A stretch of DNA of 64,000 nt from Bos javanicus (Eukaryota; Chordata; Mammalia; Artiodactyla; Bovidae). The stretch spans positions 40,342,537-40,406,536 of the forward strand of contig NC_083868.1 of the NCBI RefSeq assembly GCF_032452875.1, given 5' to 3'. The notes under the pieces are model-generated. The model saw nothing but the letters and a program-made list of their open reading frames with translations. It had not been told where the DNA came from and did not search any database. Shown piece after piece: positions 1 to 11,139 of the stretch. How positions within the stretch are numbered: the first letter of the stretch is position 1; every line of letters starts with the position of its first letter. The position numbers and the translations under genes are program-made.

Positions 1-471
1 GGAATGTACCTAAACATAGCTTTTCCTTAGCTTGTTAGGTGTTTAATGGTCTTTACATTTAAATACTTGTAGCTGGGATAATGTACTTTGTTTCACCTCC
101 AATGCTACTAGTCTGTATTGGAGTATAAATTCTAAAGTTGCTTCATAGACCTCTTTAGCCTACTTTGTCTTCAATGTCATTTGAGTTTGTAAGTTTGTGA
201 ACTCTGAATACTATGCAATGCCAAGCAACCACCTATTATTTCACTTCAATGCCTCATTTTAACATGGTTTTTATGTCACATAAACAAATCATTGCTCCAC
301 AGCATTTCCTTGCAAATATTATTTAAAGTTTATTTCATGTCATTTTACAAACAGTAGTTCAAAATAAAATATGCATGCTAAAAAGTAACTGCAATACAGA
401 AAATATTTACCAAATATAGTGAAGGTATAAAAGCATGAAGTTGAATTTCCTCATTTTCAATGTGTCATATC
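1..471. other. Single-copy AT-rich sequence, no gene seen
   Basis: I see no open frame with protein-like composition, no RNA gene and no recognisable repeat here. The sequence is AT-rich and reads as ordinary intergenic or intronic DNA. Confidence 0.5.
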
Positions 472-700
472 CAATGGATCTGGCTCTCAGTTGGGTTGAT
501 TTTTGACCCCAAAGAACATTTGGCAGGCCTGAGGACTTTGAGACTGTCACATCTGGAAAGGAGATGATACTGGCATCTAGTAGGTAGAGACCAAGAATTC
601 TTCTAAAAATCCTACCATGCGTGGGACAGCCCCTTTCACCACTCTGACAAAGAGTTAGCCAGCCCACAATGTTGATGATGCTGAGCTGGAGAATCCCTGC
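472..700 (+). mobile_element. MER20-type hAT-Charlie DNA transposon, decayed
   Basis: The stretch follows the MER20 consensus in order: a degraded CAGTGGTTCTC-like left end, the ACATTTGGCAGGCC segment, the diagnostic TACTGGCATCTAGTAGGTAGA segment near 570, the GGACAGCCCC segment near 623 and a GAGAATCCCTG right end. MER20 is a short non-autonomous element moved by hAT transposase before placental orders split. No 8-base target duplication is readable, as expected after so much decay. The small reverse-strand open frame over it is a chance frame. Confidence 0.75.
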
Positions 701-3018
701 TCTAGAGTAGATAAGATCAAGTTATTTACTATATTTTCCAAGTGTCTAATCTTCCATGCAGCTCTTTGGAGAAACTAAAGTAAACCACAATTCTCTCTTT
801 AAAATGGCCATCTATGCAAGAATAAACTGATACACACAAAACAATAAGACAACCCTTCATTACAAACCAGTTATACTGAATTAGTAAAGCAGATCTAACC
901 TGTACCAAGAGAAAGTCAAATACTAAGAACCTTAAAAGTAACTGCATCATTTATCTCCCTTAATAAATGTGGAAGATGAAGCTGCTGGTGTTGTTTTATC
1001 TGCTCAAAAATGCTAACCATTATTGCAGTCATTGCTTCATGGGCTTCAGATAGCTGCTGTGTCTTAACGTGGAAAGAATGATGGAACAGAGGGGGAAAAA
1101 TGCAAGCAGTGTGGTGGTAATGCCAATCATTCACTTTCATCAAGAAAAATGAACACTTTTCTGGAAGCTCTCAGCCTATTTCTGCTTCTAAATTTTAATA
1201 GCCAGAAATGTGTTGCATTATAAGTGAGGCAGAGAAAGCATTTATTCAGATTTTTAACCCCAAGAGAGAAAACATTTGAGAATTTTTTGAGACTGGGCTG
1301 TGTTGATCACCAAAATAAGCTCTGCTCCAACTAGATATATCTATTTGTGTCATAGCTTATAGAAGGAACAAGAGTACTGCTTTAAGCTGAAAAAAGAAAG
1401 TGGATCTAAATTATATGTAAATGCTTATCCAAAACGGATGATATAAAGGATAAAAGCAAAACAACTTCCCACACAAGTACTACAGACCCAAAGCTTGGCA
1501 AATTTGTAATAGAAAACACTGTGTCTTTGTTTTTAACCTAAAGCAAAATGAAAATGTAAAAATATACTACATGTTGAACTGTTACATATTTACTTTAAAA
1601 TGAGTTTTGGAATTAACTTGATCAATTTATATTTCAAGAAAGGTTTGTGTTTTTCCTTCACAAGACAAAAATGAATATCATATAATAAGATTTAATCAAC
1701 TGAAAATCCATCTTAATATCTTAATAAATGGTCTTACTTTTTCTTATAATTGGCATTAACAGTGTATGTGAATCTGTTAATAAGCGTATGTTCTTGATTT
1801 TAAAAAATAGTCAATGCCAGTGACTTAAGGGGCAGTATGTAGTCCCTTTTCTTGTTAAGAACCCACAAAACCATATGTCTGCATTTTAGTATACATTTGT
1901 TTCTTGTTTTCTATATCTCAGGGGAAAAAAAAAAATCACATCTCAGGATCCCATGGGCATAGGTTACTAGTCAGTAGAAAGCTGCTGTAATGACTCCAAA
2001 GAAAAATAAAAAAAGAAGATGATAAAGGTCACAGCCACTGTAAGGAGTCTTACTCCCACAAGACAGTTCAGATTCTGTAATATCAAAGTTCCTCAAAAGG
2101 GTTCACTTTACTGATGCCTCCTCTGGTGTTCCTATGCTTTTGTTGCTAGGAAACTACCCAGTCAAAACTGTTTCCTAAAAGAATGGCCTGGTATTAGTGC
2201 TGAATCATGACCTGAGAAGGGTAGTAATATTATTTAATGCCTCCCATAGGCTACCAAACCGTGTTGTTCTTCCAGCTCAGTCAGATTTAAAAAAAAAAGG
2301 GGGGGAGGTGTTCAAAACAGGAGTCAATTTGAGATGGCCTCAAGTAAAAGGTTTGTGTGCCATGTTGCTAAAACATGTTATATTTTAACAGTCAATCTTT
2401 GTAACTATATCAATAAACAAATGCCATAATCAAAGATTTTGGGACATAATACTTATTTGAAGAAGGTAGAAAATCTTTCTCATTAACTGCATCTAAAGGA
2501 TGCTTATGTTAAAACAAAAAGTGGATTAAAAAGTTGTAACTCTAATCAGTTATAAAGAACTTAAGTAAAAATTAATGATTTCCAATTCATGTTGGCTATT
2601 TTGTAAAAACTCTTTCATTCATACTCCATAATATAAACATTTAAAAATAAAATTACATTTAAAAGAATCTATTCACTCTGATCCTACAATTCTTTCAAAT
2701 GAAACATAGTCCTAGGTCATGATTTATATTTCATTATATGTTCTTTCCTAGGACAAAAATTATCATAACCATCAGGGATCATTAACAGTGAGTCATCTGA
2801 TAATCAGAATTCAATATAACAATATATTTGGCAGTACTGAAACACAGCTTTTTCATATAAATCATGAACATAATCTTAACTAACAATTCTTCAAATTTGA
2901 TTACATTTAACAACATTTCAAATTCCCCATTTGAATTTACATAATAGTCACAAAGCAACTTCATTGACTAAAATACTCTGATAAAAATCATGTTATCAGA
3001 GCCCCTATACTTTACTGT
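701..3018. other. Mostly single-copy, no gene seen
   Basis: No coding frame with convincing composition, no RNA gene and no repeat I can name. Small homopolymer runs occur, with A runs near 1924-1935 and an A10 run next to G7 near 2289-2307. The overlapping short frames on either strand lack biased composition or splice context. An undetected small exon cannot be excluded. Confidence 0.45.
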
Positions 3019-3031
3019 AGTTTCTACAGTG

Positions 3032-3299
3032 CTGCTGGTGCTGCTAAATCGCTTCAGTCGTGTCCGACTCTGTGCGACCCGGTAGACGGCAGCCCACCAG
3101 GGTCCGCTGTCCCTGGGATTCTCCAGGCAAGAATACTGGAGTGGGTTGCCATTTCCTTCTCCAGTGCATGAAAGTGAAAGTGAAGTCGCTCATTCTTGTC
3201 TGACTCTTAGCGACCCCATGGACTGCAGCCTACCAGGCTCCTCTGTCCATGGGATTTTCCAGGCAAGAGTACTGGAGTGGGTTGCCATTGCCTTCTCCA
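3032..3299 (-). mobile_element. Bov-A2 dimeric SINE
   Basis: Two Bov-A units lie head to tail on the reverse strand. Each reads CTCCAGTATTCTTGCCTGG-like sequence in reverse complement and ends with the GTCCGACTC block. The junction is the TGCATGAAAGTGAAAGTGAAG linker typical of Bov-A2. The tail appears on the + strand as a GCTGCTGGTGCTGCTA repeat at the left edge. A 13-base duplication with one mismatch flanks it: AGTTTCTACAGTG at 3019-3031 and AGTTTCTTCAGTG at 3300-3312. Bov-A2 has no coding capacity and depends on BovB enzymes. Confidence 0.93.
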
Positions 3300-3371
3300 A
3301 GTTTCTTCAGTGAGGAGACTTAAATAACAAGGTCATAATTAACAAGGTCATACATAAATTTACTGGCTAAA

Positions 3372-4054
3372 AATTTAACATTCAAAACATTAAGATTGCA
3401 GCATCCAGTTCCATCACTTCATGGCAAATAGAAGGGGAAAAAGTGGAAACAGTGACAGATTTTATTTCCTTGAGCTCCAAAATCACTGCATACAGTGACT
3501 GCAGCCATGAAATTAAAAGACACTTGCTTCTTGGAAGAAAAGCTATGACAAACCTAGACAGCATATTAAAAGGCAAGGACATCACTTTGCTGACAGAAGC
3601 CTGCATAGTCAAAGCTATGGTTTTTCCAAAAGTCATGTATGGATATGAGAGTTGGACTCTAAAGAATGCTGAGTGCTGAGGAATTGATGTTTTCGAATTG
3701 TGGTACTGGAGAAGGCTTTTGAGAGTCCTTGGACTACAAGGAGATCAAACCAGTCAGTCCTAAAGGAAATCAACTCTGAATATTCATTGGAAGGACCATG
3801 CTGAAGTACCAATATTTTGACGATCTGATGAGAAGATCCTATTCATTGGAAGAGACTCTGATGCTGGGGAATATTGAGGGCAGGAGGAAAAGGGAGGTGA
3901 CAGAGAATGAAATGGTTATATAGCATCAACAACTCAATGGACATGAGTTTGAGCAAACTCCAGGAGATAGTGAAGGACAGGGAAGTCTGGTGTGCTGCAG
4001 TCCATGCAGTTGCAAAGAGGTGGACACGACTTAGTGACTGAACAAAAACAACAG
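3372..4054 (+). mobile_element. BovB LINE, 5'-truncated 3' third
   Basis: An RTE-clade BovB fragment covering the region C-terminal to the reverse-transcriptase core and the 3' tail. The frame near 3443-3679 shows family words such as HEIKRHLLLGRKAMTN and KAMVFPKVMYG, then a stop at GAGTGCTGAG. The end has the BovB terminus (a GGACACGACTTAGTGACTGAAC-like run), followed by an AC-rich tail. Stops and frameshifts make it non-functional, and the reverse-transcriptase active site is missing because of truncation. Confidence 0.92.
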
Positions 4055-4103
4055 AAAAATAACTTTACAAGAGGGAAAAGTTAAATTTTTACTCCTTATT
4101 TTT

Positions 4104-4167
4104 TTTTAATTTAATTTTATTTTTAAACTTTACATAATTGTATTAGTTTTGCCAAATATCAAAATGA
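4104..4167 (-). mobile_element. Ruminant L1 3'-end stub
   Basis: A very short reverse-strand copy of the extreme 3' end of ruminant L1. It begins on the + strand with an A/T-rich complement of the poly-A tail, then ACATAATTGTATTAGTTTTGCC and ATATCAAAATGA. Near-matching flanks TACTCCTTATTTTT (4090-4103) and CTACTTATTTTTA (4168-4180) look like a target duplication. The same end is seen in longer form at 55516-55672. Confidence 0.75.
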
Positions 4168-4180
4168 CTACTTATTTTTA

Positions 4181-5514
4181 TCTTACAAAAATTAAAATAT
4201 CCTTGAAAACTTTGGCTTTTAATATATTCTTTCACTAATATAGTTGGAAAAGTAACCAAAGATCAAGTTTAAGAATTCTATGCTTTGAAACAGAATACAA
4301 TTATTTAATGAAATGAGCTAGCTACTGTGTTTTATTTATATTTAGGTTTTTAATGCATTTTTTTCCTGTCAACTTTTTTCTTTTCCAAAGTTCCTAATAA
4401 AAGGAATAATGTTTATCTTTTCCACAAAAGAATGCCAGTTGAATAATAAAAAGAAATATGTAGGTTTCAAAAATTTAAAGGAAGTTTCTATTTATAGAAG
4501 ACCCCCAAACCTGGGAAAATAAAAATACTTTCAATAAAAGGTAAATATTAGACTGCTGTCAAAAATTCTTTACTTCATTCCTACTCACTCTTAATTTACT
4601 ATAGTGTTGGTTACTTAGAGGAAACTTGAACAAAATATTTTGGTCCAGTAATGTTTCAAAGCTTAAAAACATCATTAAATTTAAATTAGGTAGTCATTAT
4701 TCTGATACAGCAGCTTAGAATATTGGCCACCAAATCTGTTTTTCAAGGTAGACTGGAAATAGTTCCAAGAAATTTAAATTCAGCTGTGAAGTGGTTTTTG
4801 TTTTTGAATTTTCTTCTGTGCTTATCTCACTATATTAAAGTTCACACTACTCTTAACTTCTCTAGTGATGCTAAAGAGATTATTTTATTAGATAACTTTA
4901 ATAAAAACAGTGAGTTCAACATATTTGTATTGATATGAAAATTTCCCAAAATATATTAAATGTTTACAGTAAGGTAGAGAAGAGTGTTCAGAGTAGGATT
5001 TTTATATATGGAAATAATTCCTACTATGATTGTCTTTTATCAACTATTATTTTTGTGAAAGTAGCAAAATAGGAAGACTATATGTTTTGTGCTCAAACCA
5101 AAATTGAATCTAATATTTCCTCTTCCTTAAAAGTTGGTTGGAGTCTTTATTTGCAATTATAATATAATGCTTTATAGAATTATTTTAACCAAATATGTAT
5201 GTAAATTACCACACATATGAACATTTACAGTGAAATCTCCAAATTATATGACATATAAATCATGAATTCATCTTATTAGCATTCAGAAGTTTAGAAAATA
5301 AATTAAACACATAAATCAAGTTATTGAAGCATTGATAATGGCAATTTGCAAGATTTCAATAAACATATGAGCTTAGATTAATCTTGATAATATAATTTTG
5401 CAACATGCTATTTGTAATTGACAATAGTTAGCACAGTGTCTAAGTTAAAAAACACTCATGGCTGATATAAGACACCCCTTTGTTTCTTTTCTGCCAAAGC
5501 TCATGTTATCTTAG
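4181..5514. other. AT-rich single-copy sequence, no gene seen
   Basis: The interval is strongly AT-rich. A 71-codon + frame at 4723-4938 has no recognisable domain and no splice context, so I take it as chance. No named repeat is seen. Confidence 0.45.
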
Positions 5515-5915
5515 TCTATGTATCAAAACAAACAAAGCAAATTTATGGTTACCAAAGCAGGGTGAGGGACAAATTAGGAATAAAGGATTAACAAATACAA
5601 ACTACACTATATAAGATAGATAAGTAATAAAGATTTATTGTATATCATAGGGAATTATACTCAATATCTTATAATAACCTATAGTGAAATATAATCTACA
5701 AAAACTAAATCCCTGGATCACTATGCTGTATATGAGATGGTTGGATGGCATCACCAACTCAATGGACATGAATTTGAATAAGTTCTGGGAGTTGGTGATG
5801 GGCAGGGAAGCCTGGCATTCTGCAGTCCATGGGGTCGCAAACAGCTAGAAATGACTGAGTGACTGAACTGAACTGAACACAATATTGTAAATCAATTACA
5901 CTTCAATAAAAAGAG
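5515..5915 (+). mobile_element. Old L1 (L1M-type) 3' end, interrupted
   Basis: Old L1 3' UTR sequence: the GGTTACCAAAG segment near 5550, ACTCAATATCTTATAATAACC near 5660, and the terminal ACAATATTGTAAATCAATTA near 5879 followed by CAATAAAAAG. A BovB tail at 5733-5877 splits it just after GATCACTATGCTGTA. The same 3' UTR appears in better form at 17610-18480. Confidence 0.8.
5733..5877 (+). mobile_element. BovB 3'-terminal fragment nested in L1
   Basis: Only the last 145 bases or so of BovB are present, from ATGGTTGGATGGCATCACC to GACTGAACTGAACTGAAC. It sits inside the L1M 3' UTR, so it inserted later. The perfect ACTGAACTGAACTGAAC terminus marks the BovB 3' end. No coding sequence is retained beyond the final codons of ORF2. 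Confidence 0.88.
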
Positions 5916-6273
5916 ATAGTCCCCACAATGTTACATCTATTAGCAGGAAACACTTTACTGCTATTCTTTTGACAAAAAAACTGCTCACAATTATGAAGAT
6001 AATTGATTGTGTTTCTCTAAGAAGTTTGGTCCTAACAGCAGGGTTTATTTCAGAGGCTTGAGGGAAATGTAGGCTCTCACCTTCAATGAGCTGCTCACAA
6101 AGTAAAGTCTAAATGTAATGCAAAGAAATGATTTCAGGTGTATGTCAGAGAAGAATTATTTCAGTGGGACACCCACTTATATTCTCAAATCCTATTGCTT
6201 CTCACAAAAACTTAATTGAATATAGGATATAAGAAAAAATATTTCAAACATCAGTTTATTCTTTAAAACGGGT
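5916..6273. other. Short single-copy stretch, no gene seen
   Basis: No coding frame, RNA gene or named repeat is seen between the L1 tail and the next BovB fragment. Confidence 0.45.
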
Positions 6274-6477
6274 GTTGTTCAGTCATTAACTTGTGTCTGA
6301 ATCTTTGTGACACCATGGACTGCAGCACACCTGGCTTCCCTGTCCTTCACTAACTCCTGGAGTTTGCTCAGTCTCATGTCCATCAGGTCGGTTATGTCAT
6401 TCAACCATCTCATTCTCTGTCACCACTTTCTCCCTCTGCACTCAATCTATTTTAGCCTCAGAGTCTTTTTCAAAATG
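6274..6477 (-). mobile_element. BovB 3' end, short degraded copy
   Basis: The reverse complement of the BovB 3' tail starts at GTTGTTCAGTCATTAAC and runs through CCATGGACTGCAGCACACC and the TTCCCTGTCC block. It fades near 6477 after CTCAGAGTCTTTTTCAAAAT. It is more diverged than the copy at 6653 and is a separate, older insertion. Confidence 0.8.
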
Positions 6478-6652
6478 GGTTGTAGACAACTTTAATTTAT
6501 TATCATTTGCACAAGTCACTCTTACTACTTTCAATTTAGAGTCACATGAGGTACTGAACTCAACTCCATGTATCTTTGCTCTTTAATATTTTAGGGAGCT
6601 CTAGGCAGCTACTTAAGACGTTTCAAGCAGCACCTTTTAACTTTAAGATCAG

Positions 6653-8196
6653 TTCAGTCGCTCAGTCATGTCCGACTCTATGTGATGCCATGGACTACAG
6701 CACACCAGGCCTCCCTGTCCATCACCAATTACCAGAGTTTATTCAAATTTATGTCCATTGAGTGGGTGATGCCTTCTAAACATCTCACCCTCTGTCGTCT
6801 CCTTCTACTCTGGCATTCAGTCTTTCCCAGCATCAGATCTTTTAGAAAACTCAGTTCTTTGCATCAGGTGGCCAAAGTATTGGATATTCAGATTCAGCAT
6901 CAGTCCTTCCAATGAATATTCAGGACTGATTTCCTTTAGGATGGACTGGTTGAATCTCTTCCCACTCCAAGGGACTCTCAAGAGTTTTTTCCAACACTAC
7001 AGTGCAAAAGCATCAATTCTTCACTGCTCAGCTTTCTTTATAGTCCAACTCTCACATTCATACATGACGACTGGAAAAATGATAGCTTTAACTAGATGGA
7101 CCTTTGTTGGCAAAGTAATGTCTCTGCTTTTTAGTATGCTTTCTAGGTTGGTCATGGCTTTTCTTTCAAGGAGCAAGCTTCTTTTAATTTCATGGCTGCA
7201 GTTACCATCTGCAGTGATTTTGGAGACCAAAAAATAAAGTCTGTCACTGTTTCCACTGATTTCCCATTATTTGTCATAACATGATGGGACTAGATGCCGT
7301 GATCTTAGTTTTCTGAATGTTGAACTTTAAGTTAACTTTTTCACTCTCCACTTTCACTTTCATCAAGAGGCTTTTTAGTTCCTCTTCACTTTCTGCCATA
7401 AGGGTGGTGTCATCTGTATATCTGACATTATTGATATTTCTCCCAGCAATCTTGATTCCAGCTCGTGCTTCATCGAGTTCAGCATTTCTCATGGTGTACT
7501 CTGCATATAAGTTAAATAAGCAGGGGACAACAAACAGCCTTGACATACTCCTTTCCTGATTTGGAACCAGTATATTGTTCCATGTCCAGTTCTAACTGCT
7601 TCTTCTTGACCTGCATGGAGATTTCTCAGGAGGAAGGTCACATGGTCTGGTATTCCCACCTCTTGAAGAATTTTCCACAGTCTGTTGTGATCCACACAGT
7701 CAAAGGCTTTGGCATAGTCAACAAGGCAGATATAAATGTTTTTCTGGAACTCTCTTGCTTTTTTGATGATTCAGTGGATGTTGGCAATTTGATCTCTGGT
7801 TCTTCTGCTTTTTTCTTAATCCATCTTGAACATCTGGAAGTTCATATTTCACTTACTGTTGAAATCTGGCTTGGAGAATTTTGAGCATTACTTTGCTAGT
7901 GTGTGAGATGAGTGCAATTGTGTGGTAGTGAGAACATTTTTTGACATTGCCTTTCTTTGGGATTGGAATGAAAACTGACCTTTTTCAGTCCTGTGGCCAC
8001 TGCTGAGTCTTTCAAATTTGCTGAAGTATTGAGTGCAGACTTTCACACCATCATCTTTTAGCATTTGAAATAGCTCAACTGGAATTCCATCCCCTCCATT
8101 AGCTTTGTTCATAGTAATTCTTCCTAAGTCCCACCTGACTTCACATTCCAGGATGTCTGGTTCTATTTGAGTGATCATATCATCACAATTATCTGG
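6653..8196 (-). mobile_element. BovB LINE, main body of a 5'-inverted insertion
   Basis: This reverse-strand BovB spans from the 3' tail at 6653 through the post-RT region, the RT core and the segment before it (DKAGSGG-like word near 8090) to a sharp breakpoint near 8196. The RT active-site word is YTDD near 7420, against the usual YADD. Stops and a shifted frame near 7489-7546 disrupt the reading frame. The upstream part of the element continues at 8197-8702 in the opposite orientation. The flanks AACTTTAAGATCAG (6639-6652) and AACTCTAAGATCAG (8703-8716) show that both parts came from one insertion. Confidence 0.9.
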
Positions 8197-8702
8197 GTCG
8201 TGAAAACCACTAGAACATTCAGGCATCACCTAGATCAAATCTCTTACGATTATACAGTGGAAGTGACAAAGAGATTCAAGGGATTAGATCTGATAGGGTG
8301 CCTGAAGAACTATGGACAGAGGTTCAAAACATTGTACAGGAGGGAGAGATCAAGACCATAAACAAGAAAGAGAAATGTAAAAAGGCAAAATGCTTGTCTG
8401 AGGAGACCTTACAAATAGCTATGAAAAGAAGAGAAGCAAAAGGCAAAGGAGAAAAGGAAAGATATACCCATTTGAATGCAGTATTCCAAAGAATAGCAAG
8501 GAGAGATAAGAATGCCTTCCTCAGTGATCAGTGCAAACAAATAGAGGAAAACAACAGAACAGGAAAGACTAAAGATCTCTTCAAGAAAATTAGAGATACC
8601 AAGAGAACGTTTCATGCAAAGATGGGCACAATAAAGGACAGAAATGATACAGATCTGACAGAAGCAGAAGATATTAAGAAGAGGTGAGAGAATACACAGA
8701 AC
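8197..8702 (+). mobile_element. Inverted 5' segment of the same BovB insertion
   Basis: This + strand piece carries the BovB ORF2 linker between endonuclease and RT. The frame at 8298-8687 contains KREAKGKGEKERYTHLN and FLSDQCKQIEENNR family words. It starts at the consensus point AAAACCACTAGAACATTCAG and ends just before where the reverse-oriented part begins, with only about 14 consensus bases lost. This is the arrangement expected from twin priming. There is one stop after GAAGAGG, and the piece is non-functional. Confidence 0.88.
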
Positions 8703-8799
8703 AACTCTAAGATCAGATCAATACTTTTTATTGTACATACATACGAATAAACTGATGCTTCCCAAAATGTGTATATTTACATATTAATAAGAAACTACT

Positions 8800-9661
8800 T
8801 ATATGCAGAGTACATGATGTGAAATGCTGTACTGGATGAAGCACAAGCTGAAATCAAGATTACTGGCAGAAATATCGATCACCTTAGATAAGCAGATGAC
8901 ACCACCCTCAGGGCAGAAAGTGAAATAGAACTAATGAGTCTCTTGATGAAAGAGGAGAGTGAAAAAGTGGGCTTAAAGCTCAACATTCAGAAAACTAAGA
9001 TCATGGCATCTGGTCCCATCACTTCATGAAAAATAGATGGGAAAACAGTTGAAACAGTGACAGACTTTATTTTTCTGTGCTCCAAAATCACTGCAGACAA
9101 TGACTGCAGCCATGAAATTAAAAGAAGCTTGCTCCTTGGAAGAAAAGCTATGACCAACCTAGACAGCATATTAAAAAGCAGAGGTGTTACTTTGTGAACA
9201 AAGGTCAGTCTAATCAAAGCTATGGTTTTTCCAGTCGTCATGTATGGATATGAGAGTTGGACTATAAAGAAAGCTGAGCGCTGAAGAATTGAAGCTTCTG
9301 AACAGTGGTGTTGAAGAAGACTCTTGAGAGTCTCTTGGACAGCAAGGAGATCTAACCAGTCCATCCTAAAGAAAATCAGTCCTGAATATTCATTGGAAGG
9401 ACTGATGCTGAAGCTGAAATTCCAATACTTTGGCCTCCTGCTGTGAAGAACTGATTCATTGGAAAAGACCCTGATGCTGGGAAAGATTGAAGACAGGAGG
9501 AGAAGGGGACAACAGAAGATGAGATTGTTGGATGTCATCACTGACGTGATCGATGTGAGTTTGAGTAGGTTCCCAAGAGTTGGTGATAGACAGGGAGGCC
9601 TGATGTGCTGTAGTCCATGGAGTCACAAAGAGTCAGACAGGACTGAGCGACTGAACTGAAG
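8800..9661 (+). mobile_element. BovB LINE, 5'-truncated at the RT palm
   Basis: Starts within the RT domain and runs to the 3' end ACTGAGCGACTGAACTGAA. The active-site region reads as a stop plus ADD (AGATAAGCAGATGAC near 8886), so the enzyme was dead or has decayed. Short flanking repeats GAAACTACT (8791-8799) and GAAATTACT (9662-9670) fit a target duplication with one mismatch. It lies in inverted orientation to the BovB at 6653-8196. Confidence 0.9.
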
Positions 9662-9717
9662 GAAATTACTGAGTAGTTTTAGTAGATTATAACCTACCTT
9701 TTCTATTCTTATCATAC

Positions 9718-9800
9718 ATTTTAAACGTATATATATATATAGTATATACATATACTATACATATACTATATATTTAGGTATATAGTATTATACCTAAATC
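9718..9800. repeat. AT-rich low-complexity tract
   Basis: Runs of TA dinucleotides mixed with TATAC and ACTATA words form several short palindromes. It is simple sequence with no sign of promoter function. Confidence 0.8.
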
Positions 9801-9846
9801 TTATTAAATTATATAAGATGTTAAAATATTTGACATTAGTGATTTC

Positions 9847-9848
<2 letters not shown>

Positions 9849-9884
<36 letters not shown>
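9849..9884. repeat. (TG)n microsatellite in a SINE tail
   Basis: About 17 TG units with a slightly impure end. It lies between the left target duplication and the tail of the reverse-strand Bov-tA at 9885-10086, so it probably grew from that SINE's 3' tail. Confidence 0.9.
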
Positions 9885-9886
<2 letters not shown>

Positions 9887-10086
9887 TGTTAGTCACATCC
9901 AAGTCTTTGTGATCTTGCCAGGGGTCCTGTAGGCTGCCAGGCTCCTCTTTCCATGGAATTCTCCAGGCAAGAATACTGGAGTTTGTTCCTAGTCCCTTCT
10001 CCAAAGTATCTTTTCAATCCAGGGATAAAGCCCTGGTCTCCTGAATTGCAAGCAGATATTTACCATTTGAGTTTCCAGGGAAGCCC
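9885..10086 (-). mobile_element. Bov-tA SINE
   Basis: Reverse-strand tRNA(Glu)-derived head plus Bov-A body. On the + strand the body CCAGGCAAGAATACTGGAG near 9965 comes first, and the head ends as GTTTCCAGGGAAGCCC at 10086. The target duplication AGTGATTTCAT is perfect: 9838-9848 and 10087-10097. The internal tRNA-like promoter is in the head; activity cannot be judged. Confidence 0.92.
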
Positions 10087-10258
10087 AGTGATTTCATCAC
10101 TTTCACCTAAAATTCTTCCATCTTATTATTAGGAACTTTATTGCTAGTTATTTTCATTTATTCAGTACCCGAAAAATGTTAGGCACTAGCTTAAATAACC
10201 ACTACTCAACTTAAACCATCTACAGATGGATTATCCGAATTTATCTAAAAGCATATAA

Positions 10259-10468
10259 GGGCTTCCCCAGTGGCTCATTGGTAAAGAATCCACATTCAGT
10301 ACAGGAGATGCAAATAGCAGGGGTTCATTTTCTGGGTCATGAAGATCCCTTAGAGGAAGAAATAGCCACTCACTCCAGTGTTCTTGTGTGGAAAATCCCA
10401 TGGAGATAGGAGCTTGGCAGGCTACAGCTGATAGGGTTGCAAAGAGTTGGATAAAATTGAGCACACTC
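10259..10468 (+). mobile_element. Bov-tA SINE
   Basis: The head starts GGCTTCCCCAGTGGCTC, with an ATTGGTAAAGAATCC tRNA-like region and a weak B-box (GGGGTTCATT). The Bov-A body ends GGATAAAATTGAGCACACTC. The flanks AAAAGCATATAA (10247-10258) and AAAAACATGTAA (10469-10480) fit a 12-base duplication with two mismatches. Diverged copy. Confidence 0.9.
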
Positions 10469-10480
10469 AAAAACATGTAA

Positions 10481-10937
10481 CTACTAATAGATTTAATAAA
10501 TACACATAGGAAGTATGATTGAGAGATAATGACATATGTCACACCTGCAAAAGCAAATATATGTGTCTAAAATCTATATATTTATATTACACATCCAAAG
10601 AGACATGACAGAAAATATGCTATTGAATAAGTAGCTGCCCAAAAACTATATTTGTGATTTATGTCTCTAACAACTGCTGATGCTGCTTCTTTATTGAACA
10701 ATAAACATGGAATTACTTTCTAGTGGACCAAATAGTTCTAAAAGTTTTCAAATAACTTTGTATTACCTTAAAACAGTGCTAAAGTTGCAAAATACTTTTT
10801 TCTGTAATGAGATAAACATTAAATTAATCTTCCATGAATAATTGTAAGTAAACACAAAAGAGCCTATCAAGTCAAAACTCTGGATTAAAAATGTGAACAA
10901 AATACTTAGTTTATTGACCTATGATATTATTTTATAT
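10481..10937. other. Single-copy stretch, no gene seen
   Basis: No named repeat, RNA gene or protein-like frame is seen between two Bov-tA copies. Confidence 0.45.
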
Positions 10938-11139
10938 GGGCTTTCCTGGTGCTCAGTGGTAAAGGATTCTCCTACCAATGCAGAAGACAGGGTTCAATCA
11001 TTGGGTTGGGAAGATTCCTCGGAGAATGAAATAGCAACCCATCTCATTATTCTTGACTGGGAAATCCCATGGACAGAAGAGTCTGGCAGGATGCAGTCCA
11101 TGGGGTCACAAAAGAATTGGACATGACTGAGTGTCTAAA
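10938..11139 (+). mobile_element. Bov-tA SINE
   Basis: The head GGGCTTTCCTGGTGCTCAG, the tRNA-like TGGTAAAGGATTC and a B-box-like GGTTCAATCAT are followed by the Bov-A body ending GACATGACTGAGTGTC. Its flanks are too decayed for a certain target duplication. Confidence 0.9.

Noticed and set aside
407..1143. Three reverse-strand frames near the left end that might be small exons
   Set aside because: One overlaps the MER20 element. The others have no biased composition and no clear splice acceptor or donor pairs.
7540..7884. + strand frame of 114 codons over the BovB
   Set aside because: It lies antisense to the BovB RT frame on the reverse strand and repeats in other BovB copies (57463-57828, 63323-63619), so it is a shadow.
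8987..9541. 184-codon reverse-strand frame
   Set aside because: It is antisense to a + strand BovB. The same antisense frame recurs at 33279-33833 and 34381-34872.
9838..10097. tRNA(Glu)-like sequences as tRNA genes
   Set aside because: Here and at every Bov-tA the tRNA-like part is the head of a SINE, lacks a full cloverleaf and is joined to a Bov-A body.
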